Shown: positions 10,918-23,165 of the stretch, piece after piece | How positions within the stretch are numbered: the stretch's first letter is position 1 | How the letters are laid out: every line of letters starts with the position of its first letter | Origin: Anthostomella pinea | Taxonomy: Eukaryota; Ascomycota; Sordariomycetes; Xylariales; Xylariaceae | DNA: 64,000 bases | Reading direction: 5' to 3' | NCBI GenBank assembly: GCA_963556695.1 | Contig: CAUWAG010000004.1 | Coordinates: forward strand, 1,178,001 to 1,242,000 | The notes under the pieces: model-generated | What the model was told of the DNA's origin: nothing | The model's database searches: none | What the model saw: only the letters and a program-made list of their open reading frames with translations | Position numbers and translations under genes: made by a program

Positions 10918-12464
10918 ATGGCTGAAGGACAACCCGCCCAGGCACCCACTGCGGGTAGCCCTGAGAATGACCAGACCGACGGTGCTGCTGGAAACTCGTC
11001 GCTCCAGGAACCTGCCTTCGAGGTCGAGGTTGAGCTCAGCGACCTCCAGAAGGACACTGACAACCCGTTGGGATCGGTTGCCTCCTTCAAGGATCTCGGT
11101 TTGTAGGTATTCTCCTGGGATGGCCGTGATGACTTCCTTTCTAATTTGACACTCGCAGACCTCCTGCCGTCCTCCAGGGGCTCTTCGCCTTGAATTTCCA
11201 GAAGCCTTCCAAGGTGCAGGAGAAGGCTCTGCCACTCATGCTTGCGACCCCCCCGCGAAACATGATTGCTCAGTCTCAGTCTGGAACTGGCAAGACTGCT
11301 GCATTCGTCACGACCGTCCTCTCCCGCGTCGACTTCAACAAGCCCGACAGCCCTCAAGCCCTCCTACTTGCCCCCAGCCGTGAGCTTGCTCGTCAGATCG
11401 AGAGTGTCATCGCGCAGATTGGACAGTTCGTTCCCGACCTTGGAATTGCTGCTGCTATTCCCGGTGGTATTCCTCGAGGCGAACACGTTAAGAAGGCTGT
11501 TGTCGTCGGTACCCCTGGAACGGTGATGGACCTGATTCGCCGACGCCAGTTTGATGTCAGCCACCTGAAGGTTTTTGTTATTGACGAGGCCGACAACATG
11601 CTGGACCAGCAGGGTTTGGGAGACCAATGCACTCGAGTGAAGACGTAAGTCTCGCTATCGTCCTGCCGCTGTTGTTTACATGCTGATGTGCCCAATGCAG
11701 TATGCTTCCTAAGGACATCCAGATTCTTCTCTTCTCTGCCACCTTCCCCGACAAGGTCATGAAGTATGCAACTGCTTTTGCTCCTAGTGCGAACATGATC
11801 AAGTTGAAAGTTCAGGACCTCACGGTGAAGGGTATCTCGCAGATGTACATGGATTGTCCTGGACAGTCCGACAAGTACGAGATTCTCTGTAAGCTGTACG
11901 GACTGATGAACATTGGCTCGTCGATCATCTTTGTGAAGGTGAATAAACCCCCGTCTGTCCCGTCGTCGCCCTTGCTGACCATACTAGACCCGAGAGAGTG
12001 CGACCCGTATTCAGCAGAGCATGGTTCGAGACGGTCACAAAGTGTCGGTCCTCCACGGAGCGTACGAGGGTAGTGAACGCGACTCTCTGTTGGACGACTT
12101 CCGAACTGGCAAGTCCAAGGTTCTCATCACGACCAACGTCCTCGCCCGCGGAATCGACGTCTCCACGGTCTCAATGGTTATCAATTATGATATCCCGATG
12201 AAAGGTATGGGAGATGCCACGCATGACACTGAGACTTATCTTCACCGTATCGGTCGAACGGGTCGTTTTGGTCGCGTTGGTGTCAGCATTACCTTCGTCT
12301 CGGACAAGAAGAGCTTCATGGCTCTGCAGGCCATCGCTCAAGATCTTCAGATTGACCTGGTCTCTCTGAGCCCCGATGACTGGGATGAGACCGAGATGCA
12401 GGTCCAGCGGGTCATCAAGTCCAGTCGTGCTCAGGCGAACTTCGTACCCAGCGCTGGAGCTTGA
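10918..12464 (+). CDS. dbp5: DEAD-box ATP-dependent RNA helicase Dbp5
   Basis: Four exons: 10918-11102, 11159-11644, 11701-11938 and 11988-12464, separated by introns of 56, 56 and 49 nt; together 461 residues, close to yeast Dbp5 (482). All helicase motifs are visible in order: Q-motif region (FQKPSKVQ), motif [11 protein letters not shown], Ia APSRELARQ, Ib GTPGT, II DEAD (in [10 protein letters not shown]), [25 protein letters not shown] and [13 protein letters not shown]. The Dbp5 type is indicated by the [15 protein letters not shown] insert before motif VI and by the short acidic N-terminal extension. Dbp5 remodels mRNPs at the cytoplasmic face of nuclear pores, with Gle1 as partner in other fungi. 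The third donor (gtgaat) is less canonical, but frame and protein logic support it. Confidence 0.95.
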
Positions 12465-14433
12465 GGCTTGAGCTATAATACACCAAGCCAGGTCCGGACA
12501 ACGCATATGGTTTCTGTGGATTATCAGATGTTGGCCATAATATGGAAACTTGCTCTGAGATATGCCGGAATGTTGGCGGCAGGCTATGGATTGATTCCTC
12601 CCGCTCTGCAAGACGATAATTCTGGCAATCTGGCATGGACTGCTAAGGATCCTGCTACACAAAAAGGTTGTAGATAATGAGAGAACGACTAGATACCAAC
12701 TGACTCAATGAGCATCTGATTTCATGCGAAACTGGTTCATGCTCATCATGTGCTTTCTTTTCTGTTGACCTGTCTCGCTGCGCTAGGTTAAGCGGGAAAG
12801 ACATGCTGGAGACTGCAGGCAGTGGCGGCTGAGAAGCCAACGAGTGTTGAACGAGAATGATGCTCATGCAGGTTCGTCATACCCCGCGACAGTCAAATGC
12901 AGTTGGTGCACTTATTCCTCCAAGCGCGACATACGGGAAGGATGCAACCCGGCAGGCCACTCACTGCTCGCGCACATTACCTATACATCTTTGTCTGCCT
13001 ATATACGCTTCTACACGTCTCTCTGCTCTCCTTCTTTTGTAGACCAGGACGAGGGTCGATGCAAGCACCTAGCCCCCAATGCATGCTGTTATATACCAGG
13101 TATGTATCCGTACAATTCGCCAGCCAAGAAGGCCCCCGAAGAGGTACGAACAATGCGGCCCCGAGTCGAAACTAATGGTGTCTAGCCGCTGCAGTATATC
13201 GTGCGAGGGGTATCTTATGGGCGTCTCTCGTGCAGTTCCTGGGGTAGCACTGCAGCACTCCGGCAGCGGCATAGCCTGGATTGGCTGGGAAAGACTCCGA
13301 ATGCGGGTTGGGGGCGGTTGCTTGACGCTGGACGGAAAAGCGAAACGCTGCAGATGACAAGTTGACAACCCTGCGGCCGGATGACGTCCAGCAATATTTA
13401 GGCGCGCGCAAATGAACTGCCACACCCTTCTTTTGGACCACACACAGCCCGCCTGGCCTACCCTTGATGCAGGCCCCCTATAGCGAGCCGTCTATATTTG
13501 CACTGATATTTGCAGAATATGCAGACCGCAGACACCCGTGAACCCTGTCTCTCGCCAACCTTCAGCCTTTAGACAGCCTCGACAGGCTCCCGGGGGCCTA
13601 ACCGGCGCCCGACCGGAACCCCTTTCGACCGCCGACCTGGGCCCAAAATAAAAAGGCCGGCCAATGAGAAGTCTCACACAGCCCTGATACCACCCTTTTT
13701 GGATTGGCTGGAATTTCTCCAGGCATCTTTGCTTCTGCCAGCGTCAATACAACCTGATGCGAGATCCTATCCGCAGACTCGGACGGTCTGCCCAGCGACA
13801 AGCTACCTACTATGACCATTTGCTATCCAGCGTTGAAGTTTCTCTTCCCATAGTCGCCCAGTCTAGTCGTGACTGGGCGGCTTCACGGCCGCTGCGTCAT
13901 GCATGGTATCCTTTGGCGCTGCTGCCCCCAAAGGAGGTCGTCTTCATCAGGCCATCCTCCCTCCATAATGTTGGGGCTCTGCCTCATTCTGCAACAAACC
14001 TTGTTCTCCTCCTCTGCTTCCGGTCTTGCATTCCTTTCCGCAGTCGTCGGTTTTCCTATCCGTTTTATTTTCAGCATCTATATTATTCTTACTCGTGAAT
14101 TGCATCTTGGGCCGGGCTGTGCAGGACCACCATGCTGAGATGCCGGTCACCTCGTTGCATGTCCTTTCCTCTTTCATAGGTGAGTCGGCCGGTCGTCTTG
14201 TCATATACCATACATCGAGGCCGCCTGGGTGGAGGCCTGAAACGGATCATTTCAATCTCCATCTATAGCTCCCTCTTCCTTCTGTGCTGCCGAGAAGTCT
14301 TCCGCAGATCACGAGCAGCCCCCCGGAGATCAGGAAGCAATGCGCCCACCCCCCCTGAGAAGAAGACGAACTACGGACTCGGCCGTTGAAGAACTCCCCA
14401 GGCTGACCATACGCAAAGATATTCTCACATAGA
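12465..14433. other. Intergenic, about 2 kb, leader region of the CFEM gene
   Basis: Downstream of dbp5 and upstream of the CFEM gene. Several short open frames exist but none has recognisable content or a convincing exon structure. The stretch before 14433 is pyrimidine-rich (for example 14260-14300), as expected for the leader and promoter of the next gene. Confidence 0.5.
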
Positions 14434-17088
14434 ATGGCTCGCAAGCCTTTACTTCCTCAACTCTTAATATGGACAACACTATCGGCAGCCTTCGCCCACT
14501 GCGTCGAACTGGGCGGTGACATCACGAGAGTGGTCCCGGAGTGTGCGCGGGACTGCGTGGTGGGTTTCATCGGAACCAGTTTCCCATCGATAGACTGCGG
14601 AACATCGGCTTCATTACAATGTTTGTGTTCAGCGCGGTCCGCCTCTGGGTTCACGATCGGAGAGGGGGCACTCCAGTGTCTCGTCGGTGAAATCCAGGCT
14701 GGTGCCTGTACTGGGGATGATACTAGCGGTACGTGAACAAGCAACTGGCTCTAGCGATGACCCGGTACTGATGTGAACACAGACTCTGTGGCAGCTGGAG
14801 CTCTGAATATGTGCTCGAGTCAACCCAGTGCATCGCCGCTCACGCATGCTGTACTCACGGCATCTTTTGTTGTTCCATCATCTGGAGGAGCCGTGAGCAT
14901 CATATTACCAACACAGACGGGCCTGCCGACTCGGACCACATCCTTCAGCACACCAACCCCATCGACTCTCGTGACCAGCACCAAAAGCTCGCCAGTAACC
15001 TCGACAACGAAGCCCACATCAACGACGGCAGACTCTTCGCCCACTCAGTCCGCCGAACCGGCAACGTCTACGACCCTTGCGACTAGCCAGATCGTTGGAA
15101 TTTCCGTTGGTGCTGCTGGAGCTCTTGCTGTCGCCTTGGGCCTCATATTCATTGCCAGACATTTTCGCAAGCGGAGGTACCCAGAGTCTGAAAGGGAGTT
15201 CTTCCCAATGGCTGACGACAGAAGTTCTCCGGAGCCGGCCGCATCAAGATTGTCCCGGATATTTCACATTTCTTCTCCTCAATTTCGGACATCGAGGTGT
15301 CGACCTGACATTGGGACACCAGTCCCGCCCTTGGTCCAGGGCCCGCCGTATGGCCAGTCGACTGAGCGGACTGCAGACGTTGATCGCGATATGATAGGAC
15401 TCGCGATATCGCGTCCCCGTAGCCAAATACCACCAAGGTTTTCTTTCAGGTCGCCGGTGATGTCACCACCAGAGACACCCGAGATACCTGCTCAGTCCAT
15501 CCAGAGAAAGCCGTCGAGGCTACTTCCTCCCAAACCAGCACCAAAGCCAGCTTTGACACTGGCGATTCCGCCACCGGCCACCACTACAACAAGGGTGGCA
15601 TCCTCGTTAGCACCACCAACAACAGGTAGGGATAGCACCATGACAAATATGACTGCGTTTGCGGACTTGGACACAGAGGCTGCGGAAGGCGAGCAGGTCT
15701 GGCGTCCGCCACCGACAGATCCCCTATCCGCGACCACGTTATATGTCGCCGACAGATGGGGCAACTGGGTCTTGAGTAACAACAATCGCCAGTCCCAAGT
15801 GGCACAGATTGCGGAAGCCGCGGAGCTCGACACATACACCCCGCTGACCAAATCGCCAATAGAGAAGAGGGAGGAAGAGGCGCGCAGAGAGACAATGCGG
15901 ATGGCCTCGGCGATATCTGCGGCCTCGGCGCTACCCAGAGCACCACAGCGGGCATTCCTGTCGGCAGACGCTGCACAACGAGCGAACTCTCGCGCATCAA
16001 GCTTGTATTCCCAAGCAAGTGCGGTTCGGCAATCTCGTGGAGTTCCATCCAACCGAAGGAACAGCTTGACCATGTCTCGAAACAACAGCGGCAGTAAACA
16101 AATCGATCGATCAGATTCGAAGGCGTCCACCACTACCATCAACACCACCTCAACTGGACCATTCGATGACGACTTCGCTTACGAGCCCGATATTGCCCGA
16201 TTATCCCATCTTTCACCAGTCATGGAGTCGCCATCCCCAGCAAGTGGACGCTCACAGGTGACGTACCCGAAGATCCCCGGACGACTTGGCGGGATGACGA
16301 TGAGAATGGTGCCGCCACCGAAGAAGCCCAACTTTATGGGTTCACCACCCGGCCAACCTAGTCCGACATTAGGGACTGTTCTTCCTGCAGTACGGGACTC
16401 GCCTGGGGCGTATCCAGCGCCATTGAGACCAAGACGTCCCGAAAGGCCGGCACGGCCGCTCTACCCTACTTTCGGTTCTGGGTTCTCGCCTGAAGTGCCC
16501 AACATCGAAGTATTCCCCGCGCGGAATGTGGTACGCCCTGACAGGACTCAGACACCACTTCATCAGATCTCACGGCCTGGGTTTTCGCCAGTCCAAGCGG
16601 ATAGAAATAACAATACCTCCCGGGATTCGTGGCGGCCCGAAAGAGTGATGCAGACACCAGTCCAGGGGCCCCGACCATCAGGCCTCTCGCCTACGCCACA
16701 AACACTCGATAGGTTCCCCATGCCACCGACGCCGCCGTCCGGGCCCGAAAGCCGACAAAACGACGGGCGGGGCACGCACATCGCGTCGCAACAGACCACC
16801 ACCGCCGCCTCGCCAATGAGCAGCCGGACCATCAGCTCGGCCGCGAGCTCGCTGCTCGCAAAGCGGATCGGCAATGACCGAGCCGCGGCCCTGGCGCTCG
16901 ATGCCAATGGCGGCCGGAACAGACCGCCGCACTGGCGACGGCAGCCAGGCGATAATGGGCTCCTGAGCCCGGAGATGGCGGCTCTTGCGTCGCCGCTGGG
17001 GACGGGCACGCTGCCGATGACGCCTACGTGGCAGCCGAAGCTGACGCCGACGAGGAGGGGCGATGATCTGTTTTTGAATGTACAGTGA
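14434..17088 (+). CDS. CFEM-domain membrane protein with long cytoplasmic tail
   Basis: Two exons, 14434-14728 and 14783-17088 (54-nt intron), giving 866 residues. Residues 1-21 are a signal peptide (LLPQLLIWTTLSAAFA). Residues 23-110 carry the CFEM cysteine pattern: C23, PECARDC (37, 41), IDC55, CLC (63, 65), C82, C92 and a further C near 108. A Ser/Thr-rich stalk follows (about 140-200), then one transmembrane helix (about 201-224, VGISVGAAGALAVALGLIFI) ended by the positive stop-transfer HFRKRRY. The remaining 640 residues are proline/serine-rich and disordered with many PPxP segments (IPPRFSFRSP, LLPPKPAPKPA). CFEM proteins serve in haem acquisition, adhesion or signalling. This layout, an extracellular CFEM, one helix and a long cytoplasmic tail, suggests a receptor or cell-wall-sensor role (inference). 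Confidence 0.88.
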
Positions 17089-18225
17089 GAGGAGAGGAGT
17101 GAAGAGAAGGAGAAATTCATATCATACCACGGCGCGACTCGCACCCAAAAGGACCGAACGGGCCACGCCACTTGACACCAGACCGTCACTAAACTGATAT
17201 TTCCTTGCCTTAAGTTTGAGTACAGTTACCAGACGCTTTCATGCACCAGCGCATCTTCACACCATACCCATCGTCGGATTGAACAACCGAATTGGACCAA
17301 GTCGGATATACCCCCAGTGTTCCAGGCCTCCATGCCTAGACTAGACGAACAATATCTCCTATCTGTCAATCTGTCAACGCCGTCTACCTACGTTGCGACG
17401 ATGAAACTCCATCTACTTAACCCTGTACCATTATTGTTCCTGCTTCACTGCTTCGGGAACGCGAGCACAAATACACATAATCTGGCGTTTTGGAGCGGTT
17501 GGGCCTGCTTGCATTTTGAAGCAGCCTGGGCAAAGAGGGCTGCGGGTTTTGCTTTCGGGGAGTTTAGGTCTAGCTAGGGGATGCGATGAGAAGACGACGT
17601 CCCCGTTTGGTCGAATCCCTGTATTGCTCATAATGTGTTGGCGGTGGTGGTACACATTGATCTTCTCGTGACGGGGAGTTTCAGTTGATGGGTTGCAAAA
17701 GAATGCTGCGCCTTAACTGGGTTCGCTTGGGGCAGGCATAGATAAGTAGATGTGATAATATACCTATACAATTATCATTGAATCCTGATCACCTTGCATT
17801 CCCAAAAATTTATACTCAGTTGATAGGCGGTGTGAACGATAGATGAGGAGGAGCGGAAGTAACGAGATAGGGGGGACTAGACCGGGACAGAGGACCCTGA
17901 GAAAAGTGTAAAGTGGGGCCGAACAACGGTGAGGGCAGCCACTTTTTTCCAGTCTCCGCCTTTTGCTTGTGGCCGCCCGCTTCATCTCGGACCAGCTCCG
18001 CGGACCAGCTCCGACCTCACCACCACCCACGACGAAGCAGCGCGCACTCCCTCACACAACCGCGAGAAGAGATCAATAGAGGACAACCAGGCGAACGAAC
18101 CAAATCGCATTCCGCCCACCTCATCGCAATCCGACCGATCCATCTCTACAATCACAACCCCAAGCGCACCCAACCGAATGCAACACCAACCCAACACCAC
18201 CAACGCAACCACAACCAGAACGATC
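17089..18225. other. Intergenic region
   Basis: No supportable gene. The last 250 bases have open frames in front of the DUF2462 gene, but their content is Ser/Thr/Pro/Gln-rich and looks like untranslated leader. Confidence 0.5.
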
Positions 18226-18504
18226 ATGCCCCAAGGCTCCCTCAAAAAAGCCCCCACCCCCTCCGCGGGCAAGAAACAGCCGGCCAAGATAGGAAAAGGC
18301 GCGCGCGTCTACAAGGCCAAGAAGGGCTCGTCGGCCGACAAGCTGCAGAAGAAGTACTCGGCCGGCCTCGTGGCGCGCACCGAGAAGCTGCTGGGCGAGC
18401 GCGCGGGCCACTTGGAACTGATTGGGAAGGGGAAGAAGGCGCGGAATGAGAAGGGAAAAGATGGGGAGAAGAAGGTCACGGGGGGGAGTCGGAAGTTTGG
18501 ATGA
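18226..18504 (+). CDS. Small basic DUF2462 / UPF0390-type protein
   Basis: A 92-residue lysine-rich protein starting MPQGSLKKA and ending GGSRKFG. The family signature is the N-terminal MPQGxxK, the KGARVYKAKKG segment and the long basic helix (KLQKKYSAGLVARTEKLL). These small proteins (relatives of the human Leydig cell tumour 10-kDa protein homologue) are predicted nucleolar and have no established biochemical role that I can name. I chose the ATG at 18226 because family members begin with MPQG; in-frame ATGs at about 18178 and 17929 give non-family extensions. Single exon. Confidence 0.85.
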   Translation: MPQGSLKKAPTPSAGKKQPAKIGKGARVYKAKKGSSADKLQKKYSAGLVARTEKLLGERAGHLELIGKGKKARNEKGKDGEKKVTGGSRKFG

Positions 18505-19796
18505 ATAGGAGGAGGGGCGAGGCGATGGTGTGGACTGGGATATGCGTTTGGTCATGGCTATGGCTACATGTTGGAGCGGGAAGCTGGGTATAGGGTCGCT
18601 GATGCGTGCTTCTATGGTAGCGTTCAGTGGAGCTTGCGTAGAGGTTTAATGTCCGAACGCATGCCCTATAAGCATGGTGATGGTCGGCAGACGACGCCAT
18701 CGAAGAGCGGTGGCACGCTGGCTCGGATGGCTTGCTGAGGAAGACAGAGAGAGCAAGTCGCGTCAGCCTGTCATGTACCTTCGTGATGAGGCCGTGGGAG
18801 GATACTACAGCTCTGTAGAGAACGCAGTCACCGGAGTCAGGAGCGCCTTCGCAGAAGTGGCTTGAAATATCACGATACGTGGAGCGTTTGCTGTGGTGAA
18901 GCTACGGGCCGAGTCTTCACTGGATGTCAATGCATTCAAGTCGATAGCGAGGATCAAGAGTCTTATTCAAGAGCACGAGATCCGAGTCCACATCAACATA
19001 TGTGCTGAGCCTGATCACGAATATCTCCCGCTGGGAGGAGGGGGACAACGTCGTAAAGGCCGGCGTACATCCGAATCAGCAGCTGCTTGTCTCTAGTAGA
19101 CAAGACTTAGAAGTCGCCCTGGGGGTTATCCTCTACCGCGTCGTCTCGGGTGTTGTGTGTTTTGAAAGCCTCGCCCACCCTTATGATATCCTTTTATTTC
19201 TATAAAAGGTCTAACCTCGCCGAATTGAGCTGATCTGGGCCGAGCCTTCATACGTACCCGGATAACTGGAAAATTGCAATCAGTCGGTGTAAAAGGCGTT
19301 TACTACGGCATAAGTAAGTAGGTGCTTAGTACCGTCGAGCTTATGGCTGCTTACCTTTTCGTCGAAACAAGAAAGGGGGGTATGCAATATGCCAATGGCA
19401 TTCTCATGCTCCTCTTGGCCGACCATGGGCATGGCAATACCAGGGACCACCATGACGCTCCGGTTATAACCGGTCAACAGTCTTCGCAAATCCCCCATTC
19501 GTCGGGGGCGGTAATCCGAGGCGACTGCACCTGCTCCGTGACAAAGCCCGCACGCGCAGGAAAATCCCTAGTTTTCTTTTAAGGTCGCGTTTCGCTGGTC
19601 CGCGGTAGGGTAAGTCGATTGATCGTCCAGATAATCGATCGTAATCCCTTCTCTGCAAGCAATAGGCGTGAGGGCGTGTAGGGTCATTACTTCAAGGAGC
19701 TCGTTCCAGTAGAGGTACGCATTAGGATTGCACCTGCCGGACAATCTTAGCCTTCACCGCTATGCTTCTTGAAAGTATCAACAGTTTTAGACTTAC
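18505..19796. other. Intergenic, start of gene-poor accessory stretch
   Basis: No supportable gene. Open frames are short and unlike known families. Composition is mixed and not notably AT-rich. Confidence 0.45.
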
Positions 19797-20075
19797 GAGT
19801 GGTTGAGGAACGGGCCCACGACACAAATAGCACCGCCGGTGCCGGCTCCTACAATGGTGTTATACCCGATGATACTGTGCAATCCATGATTGGATTGCTG
19901 GAGCTCGTCTCGAGCTTCTCCTGCTTCCATGAAGTGGACTGTGTCGACAGGTCCGGCCAACATTCGTGTGGTAATAAGCCAATTTTTATTTCGGCAGAAG
20001 GTTTCGAAGGGCCGTTGTTGGCAAGGAATCATCATCCAGTCCTCACATCAGGCTCCTCACTGCCGGTGGATGGTT
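19797..20075 (-). pseudogene. SET-domain gene fragment (minus strand)
   Basis: Minus-strand reading from about 20035 gives TRMLAGPVDTVHFMEAGEARDEL, then GAGTGGAICVVGPFLNHS, ending at a GTAAGT donor (complement of 19791-19796). This parallels the copy at 22622-23165 (VRMYAGPHDIAPLLPAGDIRDQ, then GRGTGCVVCMPGAFINHS followed by GTAAGT), so the same exon boundary is preserved. NHS is the start of the SET NHSCxPN motif, which should continue in the next exon; I do not find that exon downstream on this strand. The upstream part of the SET domain is also missing. It is a relic in opposite orientation to the others. Confidence 0.6.
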
Positions 20076-21398
20076 AGTGAGTTTGAGAAGGTGAAGGCGA
20101 TAACGATGAGCGCGGCGTGAAAATCTTGATCGGTTTGCTTATCAAGTAGGCTTAGGTAAGGAGCATAATTCCAATATTGGCGGGCTTTCGGGAGCGTGGT
20201 TATCCCTTAAGAGGGACAGAGGAGCCTATCTGACAAAGATTAATACAGGCACGCGTTCGGCTTGCAGCTGCTTGACGTGTTGAATTTCGCCGTGAATATC
20301 ATTGGAGCGTAAACTTGGCCGACTTACCAATGACTGAAGAAAACACCCACCACGCGGGGACACAGTGAGTACCGAGGTACATTGGTTAGATATGCCCTAA
20401 TGGAAGGGTGTAATAACCTAGTACTTACATCGGACTGAAAGAAATTACCAGCTGTATTATGTTAACATTGTTTGCTTATTGGTATGTCTGTATATAGCAC
20501 TGTGGAGAAGTATGAGGACGAAATAGGGGAGATAGATGTCAGAAGTGGAAAGGGAAATATGGTCTACGTGCGGCATAAATAAGTTACTGGTTAATCGATA
20601 TACTTGGAGAGGTGTCATCCAGAAAGAAGATTGTCATAACGAATGACGCGTAGATGTTTGTTCCATGTTGCCTGCTCAGTGTAGCCGTGGCGGTGTCAGG
20701 GAGATGCGTCATAATGACGCGGCGTCTAGACCGCAACCCAATGTTACGGCCATGTATGAGTAGTGCTTTCGTATTTCCAAGAAACTTTCAGACTATCGGC
20801 TCTCACAGAGCAGGCTCAAATGCTTGAGTGCAAAACTGGGAGCAGCACATCCCCTGTGGATGTGACTCCGTACACCATCAGGGGCAGCGAGCGGTATAGG
20901 TTCTAGAAATCAGCTACGATGCCTGAAGATCATGCCAAATACTTCAAGAGAGGTCGTGAATGTTTTCTTCGCATGACTCTAAGAGGACAAACAAATGCTG
21001 GGTTCAGTGTGCCTAGGCGTATAAAATACAGCAAGCCGTCATACTCTTCTGGTACACGTCGTTAAGGGTAACTAACAGTCTAACACTTTATAGCCGGTGT
21101 AAAAGCATTGTGAGTTGTTATCCTTTGCTGTAGTCCCGAACAATATTCTGCCTCAGGCAGCTGGACCTTGATTGGGAATCTCCCTAGTAGAACTTTTGTT
21201 TACCCTCTGCAACCGAGAAAGACAAGCCTTCCTCCATCCGCAATGCAGCATTATGGGAACTGCATCATTCCGGGAACTTCAGCTACCCAACCACTCGCCT
21301 CTCGCGTTTGGCGACCCAACCATTCTCCTCTCCCTTTTGCCGATACGCTTAGCATGGAGCACCAGATCAGCGGACACGCTGCGGTCCGCTAATGCCCG
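20076..21398. other. Non-coding stretch with duplicated 5' flank segments
   Basis: No gene seen. The segment about 21060-21185 (ggtaactaacagtctaac, then ctgcctcaggcagctggacc) resembles segments at about 21600-21725, 21985-22025 and 22360-22475, each lying in front of a SET fragment. The 5' flank was therefore duplicated along with the gene. Confidence 0.45.
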
Positions 21399-21602
21399 AT
21401 GGCACTGAAGGGCCAAGGTGTTTTTGCGACTCACGACATCGCCAAAGGCCTGCGCATCGCTGAGGATCCGGCCATGATGATGTTCGACACGCGCGAGGAT
21501 GCCGCCTCGGATGCGCATGAGCTATTCGCCGCACTATCCCTCCTAGACAAGCAAATGTTCACTCGCATGTTTACCACAACTATGTTTAATACACGTTATT
21601 AA
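21399..21602 (+). pseudogene. SET-domain gene fragment (N-terminal part only)
   Basis: The frame reads MALKGQGVFATHDIAKGLRI, then AEDPAMMMFDTREDA, ELFAALSLLDKQMFTRMF and stops at 21600-21602. It aligns with the 22622 copy (NSLGIFATMPITKGFRILEDPPLI, NTREDAMEE, AFKALSTGDQQLLVRMY) and with the start of a SET domain in SMYD/SET5-type proteins. Homology ends where the other copy continues AGPHDIAP, so the downstream half of the gene is lost. The upstream exon is also unclear: frame-interrupting stops lie just before 21390. Confidence 0.6.
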
Positions 21603-22621
21603 AGGCAACTGACAGTCCAACCCTGATAGCAAGAGTAGACATATGCATAACTTAGTCAGTCATTATCCTTGGCTGTTAGTTCCAACAATTTTTTGCCTGA
21701 GGTAGCTTGACTTTGGTTATAAATCAATGTGCGGGAGATTTTTCTTGGCCCAGGATAATTCTATACTTTTCAGCAGGCCTGCGCAACATCTCTGGCTCGA
21801 TCTTCTCGCCACGCGGACAAGGAAACACTTATAGGAGCCTGCAGCCGAGACAGACCAGCTTTTCTCAGCACAGCTATGTATCCTTGCTTACCGTATCTAG
21901 ACCAGACTCTTGTGACTGCAGACCCACCTGAATACATCGTCTCCATGTGTTAGATAAGTAACCGCTCACCATGGATTCCGAGATCCATGTTGCGCCTGAG
22001 GTAAATTGATCTTGACGAGGAATCAACGCGGCAGAATTTTCCCTCCATCTAATATAATTTCCACCTTCACGACACCTGCTTCAGCTTTTGTCCTGCTTTC
22101 TCTCATTTCAGAACCTTTCGACGCTGTAGTACACCGACCAGAATGGAGTACACTCTGAGTGATAACATAGCACTGCCAGTGTGAGCGTGCACTCAAGGGT
22201 CTAGGTGTTTTTGCGACCCAGGCCATTCCCACGCATAGGAACATGAAGTGGGTATATTATATGTAAAATTCTCGTTGCCCTGGAGGAACAAGCAAATGCA
22301 CACCTGCACTAGCTGTGTATAAGCATATAATATCTTTGGGACCCCCAGACCGCACGTATTTACGGGCAACTAGGAGACAGACCCCTGCGAGCACTGTGAA
22401 ATTATTGCTAATCGTTCCTGACTGTGCGGGTCCGGGGCAGGATTTCTGCCTGAGGAAACTAAACCTTGATTAGGGAGTAACCGGGGGAACTGGTACCCAC
22501 TGCTCAATGTTATAAATTTCTTCCCTTCTGCCAGCCGTCCCACCTTTTGATTTCTTTCTTTCTCAGCAACGAGCAACGCGTTGATATTCCTCGTCCACAT
22601 CCTCGCTTTGCTTTCCCTGCG
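21603..22621. other. Inter-relic spacer with a further short SET relic and repeated flank
   Basis: Bases 22187-22240 (cgtgcactcaagggtctagg and following) match the coding strand of the 21399 fragment (ALKGxGVFAT then an acidic/basic run) for about 50 bases and then diverge: a third N-terminal SET scrap. The rest is duplicated 5' flank (gcctgaggtagcttgacttt at about 21690 and similar text at 21990 and 22440). Confidence 0.45.
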
Positions 22622-23165
22622 ATGAACGACGCCATGGAGTTCCCCGTCAACAGATATGTCGCTATCCGACAATCAACCCACTGCGCCAATTCGCTAGGCA
22701 TCTTTGCCACCATGCCCATTACGAAGGGCTTCCGCATCCTCGAAGATCCGCCCCTGATTATGCATAATACCCGGGAGGACGCGATGGAGGAAACCCCCGA
22801 CGAAGCCTTCAAAGCCCTGTCGACTGGTGACCAGCAGCTGCTGGTTCGAATGTACGCTGGACCCCACGACATTGCCCCCCTGCTCCCCGCGGGGGATATC
22901 CGCGACCAGGCGCTACAGTCCACCGAGCGACTCAAGGGTATCATCCGCTTCGACGCGGTGAAAGGACGTGGTACCGGCTGCGTGGTTTGCATGCCAGGAG
23001 CGTTCATCAACCACTCGTAAGTCAAGCAAAATCCACGCTCCAATGCGTCCCGCAGAGAAGTCTAATAACGTTACGTCGCCCAGTTGTGACGCGAACTGCT
23101 GCCTCCATGATCAGCCGTTTGGGCCTATCTGGAACGGGGCGAAGGATGCTGCCGTGACTTCATAG
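22622..23165 (+). pseudogene. Truncated SET-domain gene (best-preserved relic)
   Basis: Exon 1 22622-23016, intron 23017-23083 (gtaagt...cccag), exon 2 23084-23165, coding 158 residues. It carries the N-terminal part of a SET domain: SLGIFATMPITKGFRI, EDPPLI, GRGTGCVVC and, across the splice, NHSCDANC, the AdoMet/pseudoknot motif. The protein then stops at TAG 23163-23165, before the expected GEEL..SY strand, so the catalytic fold is incomplete. The TAG is followed directly by GTAAGA. A CAG-to-TAG change at the last codon of an exon, in the CpA context favoured by RIP, would explain the stop (inference). The result is probably non-functional, although a short product could still be made. Confidence 0.6.
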
